From Anaerolineales bacterium (lineage in GTDB: Bacteria > Chloroflexota > Anaerolineae > Promineifilales > Promineifilaceae), in the NCBI GenBank assembly GCA_020432595.1, contig JAGQGA010000405.1, positions 1 through 5,363 on the forward strand: 5,363 bases of DNA, in the 5' to 3' direction. The translations under genes and the position numbers were made by a program. The notes below the pieces were generated by a model. That model had not been told where the DNA came from. It searched no databases and was given only the letters and a program-made list of their open reading frames with translations. Shown piece after piece: positions 1 through 4,845 of this stretch (positions are counted from its first letter, which is position 1; each line of letters begins with the position of its first letter).

Positions 1-866
1 AGTTTGCCCTTCACAATCTCCTTCCACTCATCCAGGTAAAGCTCGTCAATGATGGTGCGGTAAAGCTGCGCCGTGTACCAATCGCCAATCATCAGCAGTT
101 CCTGGTCAATGCGGTCAAAATCGAGCAGCAGCCCAATGCGCTCCTCGACAAGCTGGCGCACCTGCTGGCGCGAGGCCAGCGGGCTAAGTCGTCGCGTTGG
201 GCGGGCAAGCTGGTGGCGCAAATGGCGCAGTTTCTCCTCAATCCGCCGATCCATCAGCCGATAGCGCAGCAGTTGATAGCTGCCAATCTTGAACAGTTCA
301 ATATCGGCCTGAAAATCAGCATCGGGAGCCACCACTACCGCCCCGCCCCAGTCAACCACGGTCAAATCATCGGCGGCGTAGCTGAGACGCGACATGAGGA
401 TTTTAGCCTCTTCATCGGCACTAAACGGCTCGTTTTGTGACCGCACCAGGCGGGCAAGCGGCTGGGCGTTGTCGTTGATAAATTGGGTAGGAGAAACGGC
501 CGTTTCCCGCACCAACAGCACCGTATAATCCTCCCACATCTCCGACTCGCGCACCTCATCCGGCAAAAACATCTGCTGCAGTGCCTGCTCCACCCGCTCC
601 TTACGCATAATCGCCAGCGTCGTCAGTGGCTCCGTCAACTCAAACAAGCATTGATACAGCCGCACCCGTCGGTCATAAAGCTGCGGCTGCACCGACACCG
701 TCACCCCTTCCAACTGCACCGTATGGGCATCCAAAAAGCGCACCCGCATATCAATTGGCTGGAAATAAGGGGGCCCCTTCAGTTGAAATGCCGCCTTTGC
801 CTCATCCGGCTGTAGTTCTCCCTCTTCAGGAAACATCAACAAGTAACAAATTTGCAAACGATTCAT
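1..866 (-). CDS. Conserved hypothetical protein, 3' end beyond the window
   Basis: An open frame runs from ATG at 866 off the left edge, giving 288 codons without a stop. The start MNRLQICYLLMFPEEG is the first in-frame ATG; no clear Shine-Dalgarno lies before it, and a TTG further upstream is possible but less attractive. The N-terminal half (about residues 30-120) looks like mixed beta/alpha. Around residues 166-180 a hydrophobic strand reads DDLTVVDWGGAVVV, with Trp173 central. The rest is long charged amphipathic helices (IELFKIGSYQLLRYRL, then many Arg/Glu/Leu), with coiled-coil character near residues 200-270. No signal peptide or transmembrane segment is visible in the part present. 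I do not recognise a named family. The DW-hydrophobic strand followed by a long helix vaguely recalls uncharacterised bacterial proteins that end in membrane helices, but the C-terminus needed to judge this is missing. One iterated palindrome (495-504) encodes Thr-Ala-Val. The gene is divergent from the 1133 gene. Confidence 0.8.
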   Translation of the reverse strand, partial: MNRLQICYLLMFPEEGELQPDEAKAAFQLKGPPYFQPIDMRVRFLDAHTVQLEGVTVSVQPQLYDRRVRLYQCLFELTEPLTTLAIMRKERVEQALQQMFLPDEVRESEMWEDYTVLLVRETAVSPTQFINDNAQPLARLVRSQNEPFSADEEAKILMSRLSYAADDLTVVDWGGAVVVAPDADFQADIELFKIGSYQLLRYRLMDRRIEEKLRHLRHQLARPTRRLSPLASRQQVRQLVEERIGLLLDFDRIDQELLMIGDWYTAQLYRTIIDELYLDEWKEIVKGK

Positions 867-905
867 ACATAAATACTGCCAATGGTCACAAACTGAACTT
901 TGGGT

Positions 906-970
906 TACAGGTCGCAAGTGGCAAGTCTCGATTGCAAATGCGACTTGCCACCCGTCACTTGTTACTTGCC
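906..970. repeat. Inverted pair of degenerate 7-bp tandem repeats (STRR-like)
   Basis: The plus strand at 943-970 reads four successive heptamers: ACTTGCC, ACCCGTC, ACTTGTT, ACTTGCC. The minus strand from 926 back to 906 reads ACTTGCC, ACTTGCG, ACCTGTA. The two runs face each other, so 918-927 (GTGGCAAGTC) and 942-951 (GACTTGCCAC) form a perfect 10-bp stem around a 14-nt loop. A further ACTTGTT-like unit lies on the minus strand at 838-844, inside the 5' end of the hypothetical gene. The array fills part of the divergent spacer between two genes and encodes nothing. It resembles in style the heptameric short tandemly repeated repetitive sequences of cyanobacteria; common origin is not implied. 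Confidence 0.65.
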
Positions 971-1068
971 TTCACCAGATCATGACCCAATCGGTCTATC
1001 GCCTATCTTGTCGCCGTAACGACCCACAAATTCTACGCTTTTTTACGGATAAGACCGTCAATTTGAAG

Positions 1069-1074
1069 TATAGT
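1069..1074 (+). promoter_or_regulatory. Possible -10 box for the class V enzyme gene
   Basis: TATAGT matches the sigma70 -10 consensus at five of six bases. No convincing -35 lies 16-18 bp upstream (ACGGAT/GGATAA region), so this is a weak call. It sits 58 bp before the GTG start and just upstream of a dyad at 1083-1098, a placement compatible with a repressible promoter. The rest of the 867-1132 spacer shows only the heptamer repeats. Confidence 0.3.
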
Positions 1075-1082
1075 AGAAGCAT

Positions 1083-1098
1083 GAGGATTAGAATCCTC
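1083..1098. promoter_or_regulatory. 16-bp dyad, possible operator or leader hairpin
   Basis: GAGGATT-AG-AATCCTC is a perfect 7-bp inverted repeat around a 2-bp centre. It begins 8 bp after the candidate -10 box, so it would cover the transcription start and first transcribed bases. That is where a dimeric repressor commonly binds. As RNA the 2-nt loop is too tight without opening a base pair, so a DNA operator is the likelier reading. The binding protein is unknown. Confidence 0.4.
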
Positions 1099-1119
1099 GG
1101 CTACCACTACACATGACAT

Positions 1120-1125
1120 AAGGAG
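1120..1125 (+). promoter_or_regulatory. Shine-Dalgarno site fixing a GTG start
   Basis: AAGGAG lies 7 nt before GTG at 1133. This is a near-ideal site and supports GTG as the true initiation codon of the class V enzyme gene. Confidence 0.8.
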
Positions 1126-1132
1126 AACCTGC

Positions 1133-2632
1133 GTGACCCAACTAGCCATTTCCACTTACTCCCCAGCCAACGAGGCCGCTGCTCTGGCCGATTTTCTGGC
1201 TGCGTATCCCAGCTATCAAACCACAGCCCACCTGGATGAGCTGCGTGAACGGGAATACGGCCGTTTAGATGCCCAAAGCCACGTTTACCTCGACTACACC
1301 GGCGGCGGACTGTACGCCGAATCGCAACTGCGCGACCACATGGCGCTGCTGCAAGCCAACGTCTTTGGCAATCCCCACTCCCACAACCCCACCTCCCTGG
1401 CAATGACCGAGTTAGTAGAGCACACCCGCGCCGCCGTCCTACGCTACTTCAACGCCGACCCCAATGAATATTGCGTCATTTTTACCCCCAACGCCAGCGG
1501 GGCACTGAAGCTAGTAGGCGAATCATACCCCTTCTGTTCCGGCAGCCGCTACATTCTTGCCGCCGACGACCACAACTCGGTCAACGGCATCCGCGAATTT
1601 GCCCGCGCCCACGGTGCCACCGTCCATTACGCCCCCCTTACCTCACCCGATTTACGCATTGACCAGGTAGCACTGGAACAACTGTTAAATGAAGCCGACC
1701 CCAACCACCACAACCTGTTTGCTTTTCCGGCACAGTCCAACTATTCGGGCGTGAAGCACCCGCTGGAACTGGTGGCGCGCGCCCGCGCCAAAGGGTGGGA
1801 TGTGCTGCTCGACTGCGCCGCCTTTGCCCCCACCAATCGGCTAGACCTGGGTGCCGTTCAACCTGACTTTGCCGCCTTCTCCTTCTACAAAATTTTTGGC
1901 TACCCCACCGGTCTGGGTGCCCTCATCGCCCGCCGCGACGCGCTTAAGCGGCTGCGCCGCCCCTGGTTTGCCGGGGGCACGGTCAAAATTGTGTCGGTAT
2001 CGGCCTTTGGGCATTATTTGGCCGAAGACGAAGCGGGTTTTGAGGATGGCACCATTAATTATTTGGGCATCCCGGCCATTGAAATGGGGCTGCGCCACAT
2101 TGAAAGCGTGGGGATTGAAAGCATTACGGAGCGGGTGCGCTGCCTGACGGGGTGGCTGCTAGATCAGCTAGGCAGCTTACGCCACAGCAACGGCCGTTTT
2201 CTGGCAAAAATCCACGGCCCCAACAACCTCGACATGCGCGGCGGCACCATCACCATCAGCTTTTTTGACCGCGACGGCACGCCCATCTCCGGCCAACTGA
2301 TTGAAAAGTTGGCCGCTCAGGAAAACATCTCCCTGCGTACCGGCTGTTTTTGTAACCCCGGTGCTGGGGAAACCAGCTTTTGTTTGCCCAAATCCACCAT
2401 GCAGGCCATGTTTGCTCAGGCGCGGGGGATGCACTTCCATGAATTGGTGGATGCGGTCTATCAGCAGCATGGGGTTGATGTCAGCGCGGTGCGGGTGTCG
2501 GTGGGCATTGTCACCAATTTCACCGATGTTTACCGACTGCTGCAATTTGTGGCGGGGTTTCAGGACAAAACGGCCGTTTTTTTGGCTGGCGAACAAAAAA
2601 CGGCCGTTCTCTACACCCGCGACACCCCTTAA
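1133..2632 (+). CDS. Class V aminotransferase-fold PLP enzyme, molybdenum cofactor sulfurase-like (NifS-like domain only)
   Basis: This is a complete 499-residue protein with a GTG start. Fold-type I PLP signatures occur in order: VYLDYTGGG near residue 50; His147 in DDHNSVNG; Gln201 in PAQSNYSG; Asp227 in LLDCAAF, expected to hold the PLP pyridine nitrogen; Lys253 in SFYKIFGYPTG, the expected Schiff-base lysine; and RTGCFCNPGAG at 402-412. This combination is typical of the N-terminal domain of MOCOS/ABA3, which removes sulfur from L-cysteine via a persulfide and passes it to the molybdenum cofactor. Cys405 and Cys407 are kept; the third family cysteine (PGAC) is Gly412. There is no C-terminal MOSC domain, since the protein ends soon after the conserved RVSVGIVTN segment. 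It is probably cytoplasmic. The last 25 residues contain a doubled KTAV created by two palindrome copies 30 bp apart. Desulfurase activity is plausible, but sulfuration of Moco is not established: no molybdoenzyme gene is nearby, and a different beta-lyase or desulfurase role is possible. Confidence 0.9.
   Translation: MTQLAISTYSPANEAAALADFLAAYPSYQTTAHLDELREREYGRLDAQSHVYLDYTGGGLYAESQLRDHMALLQANVFGNPHSHNPTSLAMTELVEHTRAAVLRYFNADPNEYCVIFTPNASGALKLVGESYPFCSGSRYILAADDHNSVNGIREFARAHGATVHYAPLTSPDLRIDQVALEQLLNEADPNHHNLFAFPAQSNYSGVKHPLELVARARAKGWDVLLDCAAFAPTNRLDLGAVQPDFAAFSFYKIFGYPTGLGALIARRDALKRLRRPWFAGGTVKIVSVSAFGHYLAEDEAGFEDGTINYLGIPAIEMGLRHIESVGIESITERVRCLTGWLLDQLGSLRHSNGRFLAKIHGPNNLDMRGGTITISFFDRDGTPISGQLIEKLAAQENISLRTGCFCNPGAGETSFCLPKSTMQAMFAQARGMHFHELVDAVYQQHGVDVSAVRVSVGIVTNFTDVYRLLQFVAGFQDKTAVFLAGEQKTAVLYTRDTP
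2569..2608. other. 14-bp perfect hairpin built from two palindrome copies
   Basis: AACGGCCGTTTTTT (2569-2582) pairs fully with AAAAAACGGCCGTT (2595-2608) around a 12-nt loop. It lies inside the last codons of the class V enzyme gene. On the minus strand it falls 20 nt after the glycosyltransferase stop, where a terminator would be expected. Neither strand has a U-run directly after the stem, so it is not a canonical intrinsic terminator. It could still slow polymerase or protect both 3' ends at this spacer-free convergent junction. Confidence 0.5.
2629..2632. other. Stop codons of two convergent genes share TTAA
   Basis: The plus-strand gene stops at TAA 2630-2632. The minus-strand glycosyltransferase stops at TAA read from 2631 to 2629. 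The self-complementary tetranucleotide TTAA thus supplies both stops, leaving no intergenic DNA for separate terminators. Confidence 0.9.
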
Positions 2633-3876
2633 AGGGACACAATCGCCCGGCACGTTTGCACCAGGGCGTGGTCAAAATTTACCTGCTGCACCCAGTGGAC
2701 ACACTGCTGCCTCGTTTTGGGTGATTGCAGCAATTTGGTTAGCTGGTCAGCAACGGCCGTTTCTTGGTACTGTTTCGGCGGCAGCGTTGCCCCCACTCCC
2801 AGCCGTTCCAGCCGCCGCGCATTGTCCGGCTGGTCGTGGCTCATCGGCATCACCAACTGCGGCACACCTGCCGCCAACGCCTGCGCCACCGTGCCAATGC
2901 CGCCGTGATGCACCAACGCCGCTGCGTGCGGCAGTAGCAGGCTAAACGGCACATAGGTCACGGGCAAAATCGTGTCGGGCAGATGCGCTGGGAATTGATC
3001 GGTGCTGCGCGAGACCAAGATGGCGCGTCGCCCCAGCCGCTGAGCGGCTGCCGCCGACGTTTGGAAAAACGGCTGTCCGTAGTGCATGGCACTGCCAGCC
3101 GTAAACACCAGCGGCGGTTCACCAGCAACCAAAAAGTCGGTAATGGTGGGGGAAAGAACGGCCGTTTCTCCCCGGTCATAGCGCACAAACCCCGTTAGCT
3201 CAATCTGCGGCGGCCAATCGGGCTGTGGCGCGGCAAACCAAGCCGGAAACAGTCCAATGCTTTTCTGCGGCGCGTGGATTGTCTCACCAAAAAATTGGCT
3301 CTGCGGCGGCAGCCCCATCTCCTCACGCAAGGGATTTACCTTCTTCCCCAGCAAGCGATCAATAACGGCCACATCAAGCAGGTTGAAATAACCCCGCTTA
3401 AACCAATGCGGCAGCCATTCTGGCAATGCCACATTACCCATAATGGGCGTGTCATAAAACGAGCGAAAAACTGACGGCTGCAGATGCACCGTCACCCAGG
3501 GTAGCCCCAGCTTCTCATGGGCAATCCGCGCTCCATACATTAAACCGCTGGAGACGACAATGGTGTCGGCTGGGTCAAATGCAGTCAGAATGTCGTACAA
3601 CGGCCGGATGCAGGGGCCAATCGCCTCTTCAACGATGACCTCAAATGATTTGGTAGGATGCCACAAATCGGGGTTTTGCTCGCTACGCAAATAATCTTCA
3701 GCGACACCAAGCTGGACAAACGGTAATCCATTTTGCTCCACCAGCTTTTGAAAATAGTTGTTGACGGCCAAAATGGGGTGATGCCCCATCACTTGCAACT
3801 CACGCCCCAAGGCAATCATGGGGTGAATGTCGCCAGAGCTACCAACGGCCGTTAAGATGATGTTCTTTTTTTTCAC
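2629..3876 (-). CDS. Family 1 glycosyltransferase (UGT/RhlB-like, GT-B fold)
   Basis: This is a complete 415-residue protein, the usual length for bacterial GT1 enzymes. The N-terminal acceptor domain opens with the strand-loop ILTAVGSSGDIHP; His18 is at or near the position of the catalytic base in this superfamily. The C-terminal nucleotide-sugar domain carries the PSPG-like signature: His323-His324-Gly-Gly-Ile-Gly-Thr, then GVPQLVMPMSHDQPDN, with Asp348-Gln349 expected to contact the sugar. The family moves a hexose or deoxyhexose from a nucleotide sugar to a lipid, sterol, polyketide or other small acceptor; neither donor nor acceptor can be read here. No signal peptide or transmembrane helix is seen, so it is cytosolic or membrane-peripheral. 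The start is GTG at 3876 with GGAG at 3887-3890, 10 nt away. It overlaps the upstream methyltransferase by 38 bp, implying one mRNA and translational coupling. Three iterated palindromes (2752, 3157, 3844) are read as Thr-Ala-Val, one of them in the first core strand. Confidence 0.92.
   Translation of the reverse strand: MKKKNIILTAVGSSGDIHPMIALGRELQVMGHHPILAVNNYFQKLVEQNGLPFVQLGVAEDYLRSEQNPDLWHPTKSFEVIVEEAIGPCIRPLYDILTAFDPADTIVVSSGLMYGARIAHEKLGLPWVTVHLQPSVFRSFYDTPIMGNVALPEWLPHWFKRGYFNLLDVAVIDRLLGKKVNPLREEMGLPPQSQFFGETIHAPQKSIGLFPAWFAAPQPDWPPQIELTGFVRYDRGETAVLSPTITDFLVAGEPPLVFTAGSAMHYGQPFFQTSAAAAQRLGRRAILVSRSTDQFPAHLPDTILPVTYVPFSLLLPHAAALVHHGGIGTVAQALAAGVPQLVMPMSHDQPDNARRLERLGVGATLPPKQYQETAVADQLTKLLQSPKTRQQCVHWVQQVNFDHALVQTCRAIVSL
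3839..3876 (-). other. 38-bp gene overlap with an A8 run and a dual-frame palindrome
   Basis: The end of the methyltransferase and the start of the glycosyltransferase occupy the same DNA in different frames. Within it, eight consecutive A on the coding strand (3866-3873) follow the GTG start. The palindrome AACGGCCGTT (3844-3853) is read as Asn-Gly-Arg by the methyltransferase and Thr-Ala-Val by the glycosyltransferase. Loss of one A in the transcript would place methyltransferase ribosomes in the glycosyltransferase frame, so slippage could give a fusion; this is inference only. Confidence 0.75.
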
Positions 3877-4489
3877 TCTCTACACGCTCCAAGACATAAA
3901 TATGCGACCAAATGGGGCCAAAGCTGTACCGCTGCCACGACAAGCCCGTTGACCATTGACGATGAACGGCCGTTACCCCCAACCCCGCCTCGGCAAACAA
4001 CGCCCGCCACCCTGCCTCCGTCTGGTTGCTGTGCGGATGCCCGGCAAACTCCAGATTGTAGAACGAATCAATCCCCCAAGTTAGGTATTTATGCCAGTTG
4101 CTATAAACCACATCCTCCACCACAATCAGCCGCTGCGCCACCCGCGCCGTCTCCGCCACCACCGCCAGCGGGTCGGGCGCGTGGTGCAGCACGGTAATAA
4201 TCAGTGCCCAGTCAAAGGTGCCATCAGCAAACGGCATCCGCGCCCCATCGTACACCACGCGGGGCAAATGGGTCAAAAAGGGGGATGGCTCCAAATCCAG
4301 CGGAACCACTTGATGTTGTTCCTCGCGCAGCACGTCGGTAAAGTAGCCGGGGCCGCATCCCACGTCCAAAATGCGGTCGCTTTTTGCCAAATAGGGGGCA
4401 AACTGGGGATAGTAAGAACGGGCGCGTTGGCGCAGCAGGGTGGGCAAGAGGGGAATAACGGCCGTTAAATCAAGCAAAGTTTTGTTCAC
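3839..4489 (-). CDS. Class I SAM-dependent methyltransferase
   Basis: This is a complete protein of 216 residues from GTG at 4489. The SAM-binding motif I reads ILDVGCGPGYF at residues 40-50. Motif II ends with PLDL and an acidic Asp65 expected to bind the ribose. The post-motif strand reads FDWALIITVLHH at about 92-103. This is the Rossmann-like Methyltransf_11 pattern seen in small-molecule and lipid methylases. The C-terminal part (VEDVVYSNWHKYLTWG onward, rich in Trp/Tyr/His) probably shapes the acceptor pocket; the substrate is unknown. An in-frame TTG at 4501 gives a form four codons longer, but its bases belong to the GGAG Shine-Dalgarno of the GTG, and a TGA stop sits just before it. 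The gene is first in a two-gene unit with the glycosyltransferase, which it overlaps by 38 bp. That suggests both enzymes modify one product. Palindromes at 4457 and 3965 encode Thr-Ala-Val; the copy at 3844 encodes Asn-Gly-Arg. Confidence 0.9.
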   Translation of the reverse strand: MNKTLLDLTAVIPLLPTLLRQRARSYYPQFAPYLAKSDRILDVGCGPGYFTDVLREEQHQVVPLDLEPSPFLTHLPRVVYDGARMPFADGTFDWALIITVLHHAPDPLAVVAETARVAQRLIVVEDVVYSNWHKYLTWGIDSFYNLEFAGHPHSNQTEAGWRALFAEAGLGVTAVHRQWSTGLSWQRYSFGPIWSHIYVLERVESEKKEHHLNGRW

Positions 4490-4495
4490 AAAATA

Positions 4496-4499
4496 CTCC
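4496..4499 (-). promoter_or_regulatory. Shine-Dalgarno GGAG that decides the methyltransferase start
   Basis: On the minus strand, TTGGAG is followed by six bases (TATTTT) and then GTG at 4489. The spacing fits initiation at GTG and makes the longer TTG start (4501) unlikely, since TTG itself would be part of the ribosome binding site. Confidence 0.65.
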
Positions 4500-4522
4500 A
4501 ATCATCGTTGCAGATAGTGCAA

Positions 4523-4552
4523 ATTATCACGAAAGCTCCCCGTTTGTGCCAA
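4523..4552 (-). promoter_or_regulatory. Sigma70-type promoter of the methyltransferase-glycosyltransferase unit
   Basis: Read on the minus strand, a -35 TTGGCA (4552-4547) and a -10 GATAAT (4528-4523) are separated by 18 bp. Each differs from consensus at one base. Transcription would begin near 4516, giving a leader of roughly 25-30 nt before GTG at 4489. This is the best promoter in the window. Confidence 0.65.
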
Positions 4553-4602
4553 TTTGCCTCACCGCCGCTAAAATTCTTACGCAGAAAGATTAAAAAAACG
4601 GA

Positions 4603-4629
4603 CGCAGATTTACCTGATTTTCCTGATTA
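4603..4629 (+). repeat. Short 9-bp tandem repeat
   Basis: Three successive 9-mers (CGCAGATTT, ACCTGATTT, TCCTGATTA) share the pattern of two variable bases then C-(A/T)-GATT. Another CCTGATT appears on the opposite strand at 4768-4774. The units begin inside the left arm of the 17-bp inverted repeat, so they are probably part of the same dispersed repeat element. Confidence 0.45.
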
Positions 4630-4663
4630 ATAGCAAGTTAACAATTTACTTGGGCAAAAAAGC

Positions 4664-4750
4664 CATGTCATTTTCAACCAGTCTTCGAGGAGAAATCCCG
4701 CTCACCTAGCTGGGTTAATGGGATTTCTCGGAGGACCTCGAAATGACATG
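4664..4750. repeat. 87-bp imperfect palindromic intergenic element
   Basis: The outer arms CATGTCATTT (4664-4673) and AAATGACATG (4741-4750) are perfect 10-bp complements. The inner arms GAGAAATCCC (4690-4699) and GGGATTTCTC (4720-4729) are also perfect. The asymmetric middles (16 nt and 11 nt) pair partly, and a 20-nt loop holds ACCTAGCTGGGT with weak pairing of its own. It is non-coding. I recall similar TCATTTCGA / GAGAAATC dispersed palindromes from other bacterial genomes, so a REP- or MITE-like family is the leading reading; a structured RNA is the alternative. It lies upstream of both divergent genes. Confidence 0.6.
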
Positions 4751-4830
4751 TTTACTCGATACAAAAGAATCAGGACGATGTTGTTTCACAACCGCTTCGC
4801 GTACAGGAAAATCTGCGTCCCATTTCCGAA

Positions 4831-4836
4831 GGGAGG
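4831..4836 (+). promoter_or_regulatory. Shine-Dalgarno for the gamma-glutamyltransferase-family gene
   Basis: GGGAGG lies 9 nt before ATG at 4846 and supports that start. No convincing -35/-10 pair was found between 4751 and 4830, so the promoter of this gene remains unplaced. Confidence 0.7.
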
Positions 4837-4845
4837 TATACAATC

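Larger units (their letters stand above)
4600..4820. repeat. 17-bp inverted repeat flanking an intergenic insert-like segment
   Basis: The left arm at 4600-4616 (GGACGCAGATTTACCTG) matches the reverse complement of the right arm at 4804-4820 (CAGGAAAATCTGCGTCC) at 16 of 17 positions. The arms enclose 187 bp that contain the 87-bp palindrome. The layout recalls a non-autonomous element such as a MITE, but there is no obvious target-site duplication outside the arms and no transposase. It occupies most of the 356-bp spacer between the divergent methyltransferase and gamma-glutamyltransferase genes. Confidence 0.5.

Noticed and set aside
906..970. CRISPR array
   Set aside because: The repeats are only 7 bp, contiguous without spacers and partly inverted; no cas gene is present.
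73..985. Several plus-strand open frames of 63-119 codons across the left region (73-264, 213-440, 483-815, 626-985)
   Set aside because: They are rich in Arg/His/Pro/Gln/Ser and lie opposite the long continuous minus-strand frame that starts at 866, so they are antisense shadows.
2567..2611. Canonical rho-independent terminator
   Set aside because: The hairpin is strong, but neither strand has a U-run directly after the stem.
2177..2945. Open frames on the minus strand at 2177-2653 and plus strand at 2301-2945 around the convergent junction
   Set aside because: They overlap the two well-supported genes in other frames, have low-complexity composition and lack ribosome binding sites.
3437..3447. 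Dyad CCCAT-A-ATGGG
   Set aside because: It is short and inside glycosyltransferase coding sequence, with no sign of a regulatory role.
3866..3873. Classic -1 ribosomal frameshift site in the methyltransferase
   Set aside because: A-AAA-AAG is not in the needed phase for the methyltransferase frame, and a -1 shift would not lead into the glycosyltransferase frame.
4780..4792. Small dyad GTTGT-TTC-ACAAC upstream of the gamma-glutamyltransferase gene
   Set aside because: Five-bp arms are common by chance and no promoter is recognisable beside it.
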